A stretch of 64,000 nt of DNA, taken from NCBI GenBank assembly GCA_017633115.1, contig JAGBPZ010000071.1, positions 1 to 64,000 of the forward strand. Direction: 5' to 3'. The DNA is from Erysipelotrichaceae bacterium (GTDB lineage Bacteria; Bacillota_I; Bacilli_A; Erysipelotrichales; Coprobacillaceae). This document shows, piece by piece, positions 44,527 through 53,393 of the stretch. The position numbers were made by a program, and so were the translations under genes. A model generated the notes under the pieces. That model saw only the letters and a list, made by a program, of their open reading frames with translations, did not search any database and was not told where the DNA came from. How positions within the stretch are numbered: position 1 is the first letter of the stretch; every line of letters begins with the position of its first letter.

Positions 44527-44586
44527 TTAGCACTCATGTAAGATAAATGCTAAAAGTATATTACACCTATCATTTAGCACTGTCAA
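44527..44586 (-). promoter_or_regulatory. htpG promoter and CIRCE-like HrcA operator
   Basis: Minus strand: -35 TTGACA (44581-44586), 17 bp, -10 TAATAT (44558-44563). Just downstream is a CIRCE element (44527-44553): one arm is perfect (TTAGCACTC on the plus strand), the spacer is nine bases, and the other arm is AAATGCTAA instead of GAGTGCTAA (two mismatches). HrcA repression is therefore likely, perhaps weaker than for groESL or dnaK. Confidence 0.82.
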
Positions 44587-44648
44587 GGAACAATTGCCAA
44601 TATTTGCATCAGTATACGTCTGTCACCCTCAACTTCAGGGCATACAAA

Positions 44649-44691
44649 AAGAGATGTCGCACAATGACTCAGTCGTTGTGTCGCATCTCTT
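44649..44691 (-). terminator. Terminator of the beta-helix gene
   Basis: Imperfect 20-bp stem from AAGAGATG to CATCTCTT with a short loop, followed on the minus strand by five T. Confidence 0.82.
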
Positions 44692-44700
44692 CATGACTTC

Positions 44701-46506
44701 TTATTTATTTTTAGAGCCTTTCTTATTACCAGAGAAAGAATTACTCTTTAAAGTTGAACTCTTGTTGTAGCGTTCAAGACCATAACGTTTATTCTTTTTT
44801 AACTCATTGTATTTAATATTTTTAACTTTACCTTTAGAAGTTAAATAAATACCACTGCCACTGCAGCTGTTAACAGTATTGTAATTGATCTCAGTAACTG
44901 TTGTCTTAGTGACATAGATACCATGAGAGCCACTGCTTTCAACAGTATTGTAAGAGATATCACTGCTCTTGCCTGAACCCTGGATGGCAATACCTTTGCC
45001 TTTTGAAGCAGTAATCGTATTACCTTCAATGGCATCAATTTTAGAACCAGAACCTGTAACTAATACGCCATAATCACCATTTGAAGAAATCTCGTTACCG
45101 TTATCCTGATCACCAAAGTCAGCGATACGACCTTTGCTGGAAACTTGAACGCCTCTTGTCTTACCTTCAATCGTATTGCCTTCAGCTTTAGAAGTAATAG
45201 CACCTGAAGAGGTTAAAGCTAAGCCAACTTTCTTGGTTGACTTGATGGTGTTGTTTTTAAGAACATCAATAGCGCTGCCAGAAGCAGAAATATGAACACC
45301 ATAATAAGCTTCAGATACGATTGTATTTGAACTAACTTCATCTAAAGCAGATTTGCCATAAACAACTAAACCAATGCTGACTTTACCAGTTTTTTCATCA
45401 TTACCTTTGACGTAGACAGAATTGCTTTTGATATTGCCACCACTGACATAACCAGTTGTTGTTGAAGAACCACTGCCAGCTTTATATTCTTTGGCATTAT
45501 TACAATAAATACCATGGCCATTGAATGGTGAAGAACTTGAACCAATACTATTGTCTATAACATCAACATCACCACTTGCGACATAAATAGCGCGTGTGTA
45601 ATTACCAGTGATTTTGTTGCCACTGATTTTTGAATTATCAAAGCCAAATGCCCAAATGGCAGGATCAGTTGCAGCTAAAGTATTCTTAAAAGTATTATTT
45701 GTGATTTTGATATTTGTGTTGTGATAGCCATTAACAGTATGGTGATTACCGACACCTGATGGATAATCCTTAAACTGACAGCCATCAATAGTGATATTTT
45801 TGCATGGTGTTTTGTCTGATTTGAATGTCCCGTTCCAATTACAGTTTGCACCATTATAAGCGATATCTAATTGAATAGCTTCATGATCACTCTTAGTGTC
45901 GCCACTCTTTAATGTCCAGCCGGTAAAAGTACAATCAGATACAGTCGAATTGCTGCAGCCACATAATTCAATTAAGTGTGCCCCATAACAATTCTTAAAA
46001 CTGACATCACTGAATTTGACATTATCTGCATGTCCGAAGTTGACGACATTATAACGTGAGCCAAAGTCTCCGCCACTACCATCAAGGGTCCCATTCTTGA
46101 TTGTAATGTTTTCTGAAAGACCATAACCACCTGCTGACTGATTCCCCTTTGAGTCAGCATTTTGAACAAGATTTTTCATTTCACCATGGCGTACTAAAGT
46201 TGCACCATTAAGATTTAGCGTTGTATTAGAACGAATCTTAAGCGCACCGCCACTTGATTTTGCGATGTAGTAAGTACCAGAACCACTGATTTTAACAGTC
46301 AAAGGACTGCCTGAAGTTGCTGAAGAAGCTTTGTCCAATGCTCCCTGCAACGCTTTATAGTTATCATAAGCAGCGCCTTTGCCTGTTTCTAACGTGACCG
46401 ATACAGAACTTGCAGCCTTGACTGTTGCTGTACTTATCAACAATGCTCCAAAAACCATACAGCTGACAATAATTGACTTTAGCAAGTATCGAGCTTTTTT
46501 AGTCAT
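44701..46506 (-). CDS. Secreted right-handed beta-helix protein
   Basis: 601 aa. Start at 46506 after GGGGAGGAAG; a frame upstream to 46572 lacks a site. A signal peptide (about 1-30, ending VKAASS) is followed by a beta-helix over almost the whole length: many short turns of the type NTI-x-x-x-x-x-GV, for example DNVKFSDVSFKNCYG and KSSDISYNTVESSGSHGIYV. It resembles pectate-lyase/parallel-beta-helix repeats. The basic C-terminus (NKKGSKNK) has no LPxTG anchor. A family-typical active site cannot be pinned down by eye. Probably acts on or binds extracellular polysaccharide. Partner fold to the 27984-30659 protein. Confidence 0.8.
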   Translation of the reverse strand: MTKKARYLLKSIIVSCMVFGALLISTATVKAASSVSVTLETGKGAAYDNYKALQGALDKASSATSGSPLTVKISGSGTYYIAKSSGGALKIRSNTTLNLNGATLVRHGEMKNLVQNADSKGNQSAGGYGLSENITIKNGTLDGSGGDFGSRYNVVNFGHADNVKFSDVSFKNCYGAHLIELCGCSNSTVSDCTFTGWTLKSGDTKSDHEAIQLDIAYNGANCNWNGTFKSDKTPCKNITIDGCQFKDYPSGVGNHHTVNGYHNTNIKITNNTFKNTLAATDPAIWAFGFDNSKISGNKITGNYTRAIYVASGDVDVIDNSIGSSSSPFNGHGIYCNNAKEYKAGSGSSTTTGYVSGGNIKSNSVYVKGNDEKTGKVSIGLVVYGKSALDEVSSNTIVSEAYYGVHISASGSAIDVLKNNTIKSTKKVGLALTSSGAITSKAEGNTIEGKTRGVQVSSKGRIADFGDQDNGNEISSNGDYGVLVTGSGSKIDAIEGNTITASKGKGIAIQGSGKSSDISYNTVESSGSHGIYVTKTTVTEINYNTVNSCSGSGIYLTSKGKVKNIKYNELKKNKRYGLERYNKSSTLKSNSFSGNKKGSKNK

Positions 46507-46596
46507 GTCAGACTTCCTCCCCATTTGGTTTGATTCATTGATTACAGACGTTAGAAAATTCTGTATTTTCATTAATGATTTTTCGATATTTCACAA

Positions 46597-46610
46597 TTAA
46601 AACGTTTACA
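46597..46610 (-). promoter_or_regulatory. cre-like catabolite-repression site before the beta-helix gene
   Basis: The minus strand reads TGTAAACGTTTTAA, which matches the B. subtilis cre consensus TGWAANCGNTNWCA at 13 of 14 positions. It lies about 90 bases upstream of the start codon. CcpA control would fit a polysaccharide-related gene. Confidence 0.5.
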
Positions 46611-46827
46611 TATATAAATATAACATAGAAGCTCTATTTTTTAAAGGCTTTCAAGAAATATAATGTCCTTTTTTGACAAATTTCGTGTTTTAATTGATTT
46701 TGTTTATGTTTATCATAAATATCATTTCTATTTCTTAGATTTTGCCCTTTGTTCCAACATTTTTTCATTTCTTAATCTTGCGATTTTATGCTATATAACA
46801 TACAATTTTATATAAGGAAGTGATTAC

Positions 46828-47574
46828 ATGTGCAGCCAATTTTCGTATTTTCCTATCGTTGAGCCAATATCAGCAAGTAGAGAGGAATGTTCCTCTTCGC
46901 CAATGATAGAGAAAGCAAAAAAGCTTTGTCTTAAAGCGCATGAAGGACAATTTGACAAAGCTGGTAACCCCTATTATACACATCCTTTTTTTGTTGCTTC
47001 ACTAGTCAAAACTGAAGATGAAAAATGTGTAGCTTATTTACATGATGTGATTGAAGATACGTCTTATACACTTGAAGATATCGCTGCCTTAGGCTTTAAT
47101 AATGAGGTCTTAAGAGCTCTCTCACTTATGACCCATGACCCTCATGTCCCCTACATGGATTATGTTCTGGAAATACGTCAGAACCCTATTGCCAGGGTTG
47201 TTAAAATAGCTGATTTAACCCATAATAGTGACCTTTCAAGAATCTCCCATGTACGACAAATTGATCTGGATCGTTTGCGTAAATATCGTATCGCTAAGGC
47301 ACTTTTAAACGACGATGAAATGGTTGATGACAGCTATCATAAAATCATTCCTTTAACTGAGCATTCGAAGCTGACAATGGTATATGACACAAAATCAAAG
47401 GTTGAATTTTATAAATTAACATCAGCGAAAATCTGTTATCGATTGACATCTGATCAGATTGCCTGTCTTTATGAACGAATCAAAGTGCCTGGACTTTCTC
47501 TGTATGAATGCCTGAGCAATGAACTGACTCACAATCAAGATTTCATCACCAACTTACTCGTAGGTGATAATTAA
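46828..47574 (+). CDS. HD-domain hydrolase (RelA/SpoT-HD-like)
   Basis: 248 aa. Residues 25-125 form an HD domain of the (p)ppGpp-hydrolase/bifunctional class: GNPYYTHPFFVASLV, YLHDVIEDTSYT (the HDxxED metal site) and KIADLTHNSDLSR. The RelA synthetase domain is absent. The remaining 110 residues are not recognised. It may hydrolyse ppGpp-like or other nucleotides. AAGGAAGTG precedes the start. Confidence 0.75.
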   Translation: MCSQFSYFPIVEPISASREECSSSPMIEKAKKLCLKAHEGQFDKAGNPYYTHPFFVASLVKTEDEKCVAYLHDVIEDTSYTLEDIAALGFNNEVLRALSLMTHDPHVPYMDYVLEIRQNPIARVVKIADLTHNSDLSRISHVRQIDLDRLRKYRIAKALLNDDEMVDDSYHKIIPLTEHSKLTMVYDTKSKVEFYKLTSAKICYRLTSDQIACLYERIKVPGLSLYECLSNELTHNQDFITNLLVGDN

Positions 47575-47600
47575 TCAAAAGTACAAATTCTAAGCAAATA

Positions 47601-47624
47601 AAAAAGGTGGCGAACCACCTTTTT
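47601..47624. terminator. Bidirectional terminator
   Basis: Stem AAAAAGGTGG/CCACCTTTTT with loop CGAA serves both the HD gene (plus) and the DUF937 gene (minus), which converge here. Confidence 0.9.
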
Positions 47625-47625
47625 A

Positions 47626-48186
47626 TTATTTCATAAACTGAGCTAATGTACTAAGCAAAGCACTGCCATCTACTTTAGCACTATTAGTTGTACCACCAGA
47701 CATCTGTGACATGATGCCCATGATATCATTCATGTCGATTCCATCTGATAAATCAACTTTAGCTGCTGGCTTTTTGGCTTTGCCACTTGCTGCAGCAGAA
47801 ACTGTGCTCAATAAAGCTGGAGCAATATTATTCAATACAGAGCTAACCTGATTTGTTGTCAGACCACTCTGAGCTGCCATAGTTTTAACCTGAGCATCAG
47901 CATTGTTGCCGAGAATGTGACCAATAATCTTAGCACCATCAGCTGTATCTGCACCAGCTAACTGTTTCTGAACTGAATCATCAGTTTTATGCTGAGATAA
48001 AGCATTGACTAATGATGCAGCACCATTCTTAGCTTTAGAATTTGCCGTTAAAGCATAAAGCAACATTGGAATGGCAATTCTTAATAATTTCTTGATCTGT
48101 GGTCCAGATAAGCCAGTGTTAGATGATAACTGATTAACACTATCATTTGAAGTTAAACTACCTGTTAATAAACTCAATAAATTCAT
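47626..48186 (-). CDS. DUF937-domain protein
   Basis: 186 aa. Helical protein with the DUF937 layout: an N-terminal unit (LSSNTGLSGPQIKKLLRIAI) and a repeat (AQSGLTTNQVSSVLNNIAP), each with a Leu/Ile-Pro motif. An Ala/Lys linker and a Met-rich tail follow. Function unknown. Start at 48186 after AAGGAGGAG. Confidence 0.78.
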   Translation of the reverse strand: MNLLSLLTGSLTSNDSVNQLSSNTGLSGPQIKKLLRIAIPMLLYALTANSKAKNGAASLVNALSQHKTDDSVQKQLAGADTADGAKIIGHILGNNADAQVKTMAAQSGLTTNQVSSVLNNIAPALLSTVSAAASGKAKKPAAKVDLSDGIDMNDIMGIMSQMSGGTTNSAKVDGSALLSTLAQFMK

Positions 48187-48234
48187 AATTGTCTCCTCCT
48201 TAAAACCATTATAAATCAAAAAGACGATTAGTGA

Positions 48235-48927
48235 CTAATTTTTATATCGATAACGAAAATAAACTACACCATTGATGATTTCTGAGCTAATGAGTTCATA
48301 GGATTGTAAGGCTGCCTGATGGAATAAAAGACCACACTTGGCTCCACCAATGGTTGGAGACTGTACCAGACTCAACTCATCGATAACACCTTCACGTTCA
48401 AAAGCACCATTGATGACACTGCCACCTTCTAGAAGTAAAGTGTCAATACCAAATAATGTTTTCAACTTATAAAGTGCTAAAGGCAAGTCAAGGTCATCAT
48501 CACCGCAAATGATATATGAAACGCCAATACTTTCAAGATAAGCAAGATAAGCATCACTTGCCTGGTAGGTTACAACTTCAATGATGTGTCGCTGATCATA
48601 CCCAGGATCCTCATCATAAATCATACCATCACGCCAGCCTAAGCTTCCTTTACGGTCAAACGCTACAGCATAACATCCCGATTGACTGGCGATAAAGTCT
48701 GTACGTTCAACTGGAACATCTTTAAAAGGCGCTAAATCAGGTTCATAACCTTGGGTAAAACTGCCCATCATTGTCACTTTGCCACAAGCAAAAGCTTCTG
48801 CTTTAAATTGACGATGAAGATCAAAATAAAGTTCATCGATTTCATCAGGTTGACTTCTAAGAAAGTCACCTGTCACATTACCATCGATGGACATAACCAT
48901 ATGACAAATTATATAAGGTCGATTCAT
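48235..48927 (-). CDS. RibD C-terminal/dihydrofolate-reductase-like protein
   Basis: 230 aa. The N-terminal MSIDGNVTGDFL and the C-terminal LLEGGSVINGAF and DELSLVQSPTIGG segments are those of the RibD C-terminal reductase fold. The deaminase domain of true RibD is missing, and no other riboflavin gene is near, so it is a stand-alone reductase of unknown substrate. AGGAGG precedes the start. Confidence 0.82.
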   Translation of the reverse strand: MNRPYIICHMVMSIDGNVTGDFLRSQPDEIDELYFDLHRQFKAEAFACGKVTMMGSFTQGYEPDLAPFKDVPVERTDFIASQSGCYAVAFDRKGSLGWRDGMIYDEDPGYDQRHIIEVVTYQASDAYLAYLESIGVSYIICGDDDLDLPLALYKLKTLFGIDTLLLEGGSVINGAFEREGVIDELSLVQSPTIGGAKCGLLFHQAALQSYELISSEIINGVVYFRYRYKN

Positions 48928-49127
48928 ACAGACATCCTCCTTTTTACATTTTATATAAACAACGACTCATGATAGTCATTAAACGAATAAATGTCTCATG
49001 AGTTAAATGTAACATACTTTTTAAATAATAGACAGTCTATAAAACCTTTATCTTTTTTTAAGATTAACGATAGCATTTATCATGTACAATAAAGATAGAA
49101 ATTTTTCTCAGAAAGGATGATATAGAC
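48928..49127. other. Divergent promoter region of the RibD-like and serpin genes
   Basis: 200 bp. Contains an 8-bp inverted repeat, ACTCATGA (48965-48972) and TCATGAGT (48996-49003), with 23 bp between, and a TACAAT box about 40 bases before the serpin start. The repeat may be a shared operator; support is weak. Confidence 0.35.
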
Positions 49128-50429
49128 ATGTTGTTTTCAATTAAGCGCTCTATCACTTTATTACTACTATCATTAAGTTTGATCCTTACTGGTTGCTCCT
49201 CTTCACCTGCTGCAATTAAAAAATATGAAGCTCAAGACATCGTCCAAAAATATGATGGTGATGTTGAAGAATTTTTGAACAGTGAAGATTATTTAAAATG
49301 GCTTGATGAATATGGTCAGTCTACTGAAGCATCAGTAAAACTACAAAAAAAGATGAAGCATTTCTATACTTCAACATTGCCTGTATTACTTCAGGCAGAT
49401 ACAAAGAAGAATATGGTTTATTCTCCTCTCAACATTTTCTTCGCTTTAGCTATGCTTGCTGAATGTGCTGGCGGGGAAACACAAAAACAGATTTTATCAT
49501 TGCTTGGAGTATCTTCTACTGATGAACTCAAAGAGATGGTCAAGACACTTATGTATGCCAACAGCGTTGATAATCCTGTCTTAGCATCAAAGCTCGCCAA
49601 CTCCTACTGGCTCAGTAACGAAGGCAATTACAAGGAAGATGTCCTCAATACCCTTGTCAAAGATTATTACGCTTCTTCATATATCGGTGATATGAAAGAT
49701 GGAGCTTATATCAAAGAGATGAAAAAATGGCTCAATGAGCATACTGGTGACCTCCTCAAAGATTCTGTTGATGGTCTCACCGTTGATCCTGCGACAATTA
49801 TGGAAATAATGTCAGCAATCTATTACAAAGCTTCATGGAATGACGGCTTCACAACTAAGATGACAAAAACATTCCATGGTGCTAATGGGGATACTGATGT
49901 TGAAATGATGATGCGTACTGGTCAAATGGATTATTATGCTGATCCAGATTTTAAAGCTGTTATGATTCCTTTATCTCATTCTGGTTCTATGTATTGCTTC
50001 AAAGTGAACAAAGGTACATCTATTGAAGACCTGACAAAAAATCAGAAAGTCATTGATCTTATCAACGGCAGTGTAAAAGCTGATTATAGACGCGTTGAAT
50101 TGACAGTTCCAAAATTTGATGTTGATGCCAATATCGATTTGACGGATTCGTTGAATACCCTTGGTGTCGTTGATGCTTTCACTGATCAAGCAAACTTTAA
50201 ACCATTGACTGATGATGCAGTGATCCTTTCACAGGCAGAACATGCAGCCCGCGTGACTGTTGATGAACAAGGTGTAACAGGTGCTGCTTATACAATCTTT
50301 GGTATTAAAGAAAGCTCAATAATGATTGAAGATGTGCCAATCAACTTCACGTTAGATGAACCTTTCTTGTTCGTTGTGACTGGTGCTGATCATTCAATCT
50401 TATTTAGTGGTACTATTTTCGATTTATAA
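49128..50429 (+). CDS. Secreted serpin (serine-protease inhibitor) lipoprotein
   Basis: 433 aa. A lipobox LTGC at about residues 20-23 indicates a lipid-anchored surface protein. Serpin segments: VYSPLNIFFALAMLAECAGG, MSAIYYKASWNDGF and the C-terminal FTLDEPFLFVVTG. The reactive-centre hinge reads VDEQGVTGAAYT, close to the inhibitory consensus EEGTxAAAAT, but P14 is Val and P9 Tyr. By spacing the scissile bond is near KESS, giving a Ser-type P1. This probably inhibits an elastase- or subtilisin-like protease in the host or community, as shown for the Bifidobacterium longum serpin; the target is inferred. Confidence 0.9.
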   Translation: MLFSIKRSITLLLLSLSLILTGCSSSPAAIKKYEAQDIVQKYDGDVEEFLNSEDYLKWLDEYGQSTEASVKLQKKMKHFYTSTLPVLLQADTKKNMVYSPLNIFFALAMLAECAGGETQKQILSLLGVSSTDELKEMVKTLMYANSVDNPVLASKLANSYWLSNEGNYKEDVLNTLVKDYYASSYIGDMKDGAYIKEMKKWLNEHTGDLLKDSVDGLTVDPATIMEIMSAIYYKASWNDGFTTKMTKTFHGANGDTDVEMMMRTGQMDYYADPDFKAVMIPLSHSGSMYCFKVNKGTSIEDLTKNQKVIDLINGSVKADYRRVELTVPKFDVDANIDLTDSLNTLGVVDAFTDQANFKPLTDDAVILSQAEHAARVTVDEQGVTGAAYTIFGIKESSIMIEDVPINFTLDEPFLFVVTGADHSILFSGTIFDL

Positions 50430-50457
50430 AATAAGCTCATTCCAATCAAAGCAAACT

Positions 50458-50487
50458 AAAAAAGTTGTCTCTCATGACAACTTTTTT
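50458..50487. terminator. Bidirectional terminator
   Basis: Stem AAAAAAGTTGTC/GACAACTTTTTT with a 6-nt loop, between the converging serpin and deoC genes. Confidence 0.9.
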
Positions 50488-50500
50488 GTGGTTTTATCAT

Positions 50501-51190
50501 TTATTGATGAGCTTCATCATATCCCTTTAAAATCGCAAAAGATGAGCTTGTGCCAATACGGGTAGCACCAGCATCAATCATGTTTGCGCATTGTTCCCAG
50601 GTACGAACGCCTCCGGCAGCTTTGACACCAACTTCATAACCTACAGTTTCTTTCATCAGACGTACGTCTTCAACAGTGGCGCCACCAGTGCCAAATCCAG
50701 TGCTTGTTTTAATGAAGTCAGGTTTAACCGCTTTGGCAATTAAAGCCAACTCTTTGATTTCTTCTTTTGACAGATAACAGTTTTCAAAAATAACTTTGAT
50801 GATTTTATGATGCTTATGGCATAACTCAACCATGGCTTCCATTTCTGCCCTAATAGCATCATAGCGATGCATAATGGCATCCCCAACGTTAATGACATAA
50901 TCGATTTCATCAGCGCCATCATCAATCGCATTTTTAGCTTCAGCTAATTTTGATGCCGTTGTCATTTGACCTAAAGGAAAAGCGATGGCAGCTCCGACAT
51001 GAATATCAGTATCCTTCAATAGCTGATGACAATATGCTACTGGTGCCGAATTGATGGCAACCATGGCTGCATGAATCTGTTTAGCTTCATCAGTAAGTCG
51101 TTTAAAATCTTCATCAGTTGCGTTTGGTTTCAGATTCGTATGATCAAATAGTCTTGATAATTCTTCTCTGGTAATAGTTTGACTGTTCAT
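50501..51190 (-). CDS. deoC: Deoxyribose-phosphate aldolase
   Basis: About 229 aa. The Schiff-base Lys is in FIKTSTGFGTGGAT and the second Lys in VGVKAAGGVRT; early DHTNLKPNA is also typical. It cleaves 2-deoxyribose-5-phosphate to acetaldehyde and glyceraldehyde-3-phosphate in nucleoside salvage. Start at 51190, preceded by GCGAGGT; a longer frame overlaps the upstream gene by 55 bases and has no site. Confidence 0.93.
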   Translation of the reverse strand: MNSQTITREELSRLFDHTNLKPNATDEDFKRLTDEAKQIHAAMVAINSAPVAYCHQLLKDTDIHVGAAIAFPLGQMTTASKLAEAKNAIDDGADEIDYVINVGDAIMHRYDAIRAEMEAMVELCHKHHKIIKVIFENCYLSKEEIKELALIAKAVKPDFIKTSTGFGTGGATVEDVRLMKETVGYEVGVKAAGGVRTWEQCANMIDAGATRIGTSSSFAILKGYDEAHQ

Positions 51191-51201
51191 AAATACCTCG
51201 C

Positions 51202-52062
51202 TTATAAATGGTCTAATGCATAATGAATAGCTTCTGCAAAGCCACCATCCTGACAACGAGAAACAACATGATAGGCATGTTTTAAAATCCCTTCATCACT
51301 GTTGCATGGGGCAAAGGAATAAGGAAAACATTCAAAAAGTGATAAGTCATTCATACCATCACCTAAGACGATGACTTCTTCTTTTGTGATGCCCTTTTTC
51401 TTAATGACCTCCTCAAGAATAAAACCCTTCTGTGCACGGACATTCGTCACTTCAACATTATCAGAGAAAGATGATAAGTAAGAAATACCAGGAATCTTTT
51501 CTAATAATTCATGGGAAGGCAAACATTTTGTTTCATCTTCATGAAAGGCTTCTACCTTGATGATTTCATGATTCTCTGCTAAAAAAGCATCCATGTCTTC
51601 GATTTTCTGCAGGTGACAACATGGCATATCGCTGCGTGATCCACCAGGTTCAAAATCCGCTAAAGATGCATCAAATCGAGCATGGCAACGACGGGCAAAC
51701 ATGATACGTACATATTCAGGTTCGTAACAAGTATAAAAGCCATCGGTCATGTAAACCATGTAAGGTATGTCTAATTGATGAAAGATTGATAATACATCTT
51801 TAAAGACACTTTTATCCATGTAACAGCTCATGAGGACTTCATCATGTTCATCACGATATTCCGCACCATTACCAACAATCGCTGAACATTGAATATCAAA
51901 TGGTTTAAGAACAGGACGAATACTGGCTATATCACGACCGGAAGCAATCGCAAATTCAATCCCCTGTTTTTGCATCTGGTGAATGATATCCACATCTTCC
52001 TGACGGATTTTGCCTTTATATAATAGAGTGTTGTCTAAATCACTGGCAACCAGTTTAATCAT
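51202..52062 (-). CDS. Cof-type HAD phosphatase
   Basis: 286 aa. HAD motif I is DLDNTLLYKG, motif II GIEFAIASGRD and motifs III/IV VIVLGDGMNDLSLFE. The large cap domain between residues 80 and 190 marks the Cof/IIB subfamily, which dephosphorylates sugar phosphates or flavin mononucleotide. Located 11 bp upstream of deoC, so a role in sugar-phosphate handling is plausible. Confidence 0.88.
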   Translation of the reverse strand: MIKLVASDLDNTLLYKGKIRQEDVDIIHQMQKQGIEFAIASGRDIASIRPVLKPFDIQCSAIVGNGAEYRDEHDEVLMSCYMDKSVFKDVLSIFHQLDIPYMVYMTDGFYTCYEPEYVRIMFARRCHARFDASLADFEPGGSRSDMPCCHLQKIEDMDAFLAENHEIIKVEAFHEDETKCLPSHELLEKIPGISYLSSFSDNVEVTNVRAQKGFILEEVIKKKGITKEEVIVLGDGMNDLSLFECFPYSFAPCNSDEGILKHAYHVVSRCQDGGFAEAIHYALDHL

Positions 52063-52071
52063 AAAGGATCC

Positions 52072-52344
52072 TTATAATGCCTTGTCAAAGACATCTTTGA
52101 CATGCGCTTTGACTGCTGCATAGTCATGACTAGGTGAACATTCATAGACTTTCACTTCATCAATATAGAATGTTGGAACATAGTAATAATCATAAGAATC
52201 AGCTAATGCCACTTCAACATTTTCGTTGATTTGTGTCATAGTGATGTCACGATATTTATCTTCTTTTTTGAGTTCATCAATAGCTTTAAAAGCATAACGG
52301 CAATAAGGACAGCCATTCATATAAAACATTTTAATGTCTTTCAT
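52072..52344 (-). CDS. Thioredoxin/glutaredoxin-fold protein
   Basis: 90 aa with an active-site CPYC at about residues 12-15 (MNGCPYCRYAFKAI) and the cis-Pro strand VPTFYIDE. A dithiol oxidoreductase; similar in length and layout to the protein encoded at 62626-62907, so the two are probably paralogues. Start at 52344 after TGGAGGAAAG. Confidence 0.82.
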   Translation of the reverse strand: MKDIKMFYMNGCPYCRYAFKAIDELKKEDKYRDITMTQINENVEVALADSYDYYYVPTFYIDEVKVYECSPSHDYAAVKAHVKDVFDKAL

Positions 52345-52379
52345 TGTCTTTCCTCCATTATTAAATAATTTCAATTGAT

Positions 52380-52637
52380 TTAAATAGTAAAAAGCTGACC
52401 ACAGTCAAGACAGCGATAACCTTCACTGCCATCACTGTTGACAATTTCAACAACGTTGACACTTTCACAGTAAGGACATCTGATTGGATTCACAAAGAAT
52501 GTGCCCGCGATAAGGTCTTCTGGATAATCAATACCTTCTGCTTCAAAAAGCATCATTACATCAAATAAACTTTCACATCTATAAGCTTTCATTGCGATTC
52601 TCTTTGGCAATGTTTTTACGAATTCTTCTAGTTCCAT
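52380..52637 (-). CDS. Small zinc-ribbon protein
   Basis: 85 aa. The C-terminal half has two CxxC pairs (CPYCES and CLDCGQ) 23 residues apart, a zinc ribbon; the N-terminal 45 residues are helical. Function unknown. It is 35 bp upstream of the thioredoxin-like gene and may share its transcript. Confidence 0.65.
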   Translation of the reverse strand: MELEEFVKTLPKRIAMKAYRCESLFDVMMLFEAEGIDYPEDLIAGTFFVNPIRCPYCESVNVVEIVNSDGSEGYRCLDCGQLFTI

Positions 52638-52709
52638 TCTTTAAAATCCTTTCTTTTTTATGGCTCAAAGTATACCATAAACATTTTATTTCGTCATTGT
52701 ATATGCATT

Positions 52710-53393
52710 TCACATTTTTTCAAGCAGAGAGGGGATCTCTGCTAATGTCGTTACCCGAAGATCGACATCTTCTCCATTTGAATAACGATCATAACGATCA
52801 AACAAACAAGTCTTGATGCCTGCTTCACGTCCTCCGGCCATATCTGAAGTCAATGAATCACCAATAATGATGATTTCATCTTTTTCAAATGGAATTCGTT
52901 GAAAACAGTAATCAAAGAACTCAAGTAGCGGTTTTTGATAACCAACTTGTTCAGATACAAAAACATCATCAAAGTAATGAAGCATATTGGCCTTCTCTAA
53001 ACGATTGAGTTGTTGCTTATATGGTCCATTGGATACGACATAAAGATGATAGTGTCCATGAAGTGCCTCAAGTAATTCATAACTGCCTGTTACTGGAATC
53101 CCACAATCAAAGAGATAACGACGGAAATAGTCTTCAAAGACAGCACCATCAAAATCTATATCAAAAGCTTTAAATATGCGCTGCCAGCGAAACTCACGTA
53201 ATTGTGGCAATGTCAGTTCACCACGCTCGATTTCCTGCCATAGTGCTCCATTGATACGGTTGAATGTGGCAATCATCCAGTCTTCATATGGTCGTAATCC
53301 AAAGTAGGCAAAACCATCCTTCATCGCCTCGATACAAAAACCTTCAAAATCTAACAAGGTATCATCAATATCTATTAAAACAGCTTTAATCAT
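52710..53393 (-). CDS. HAD-superfamily hydrolase (YjjG/5'-nucleotidase-like)
   Basis: 227 aa from the ATG at 53393. HAD motif I is DIDDTLLDFEG, motif II VVSNGPYKQQ, and motif IV IIGDSLTSDMAGG. The small helical cap suits subfamily I (YjjG-type nucleoside monophosphatases and haloacid-dehalogenase-like enzymes). The gene overlaps the GNAT gene by eight bases. An upstream extension to 53483 lies inside that gene. Confidence 0.83.
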   Translation of the reverse strand: MIKAVLIDIDDTLLDFEGFCIEAMKDGFAYFGLRPYEDWMIATFNRINGALWQEIERGELTLPQLREFRWQRIFKAFDIDFDGAVFEDYFRRYLFDCGIPVTGSYELLEALHGHYHLYVVSNGPYKQQLNRLEKANMLHYFDDVFVSEQVGYQKPLLEFFDYCFQRIPFEKDEIIIIGDSLTSDMAGGREAGIKTCLFDRYDRYSNGEDVDLRVTTLAEIPSLLEKM

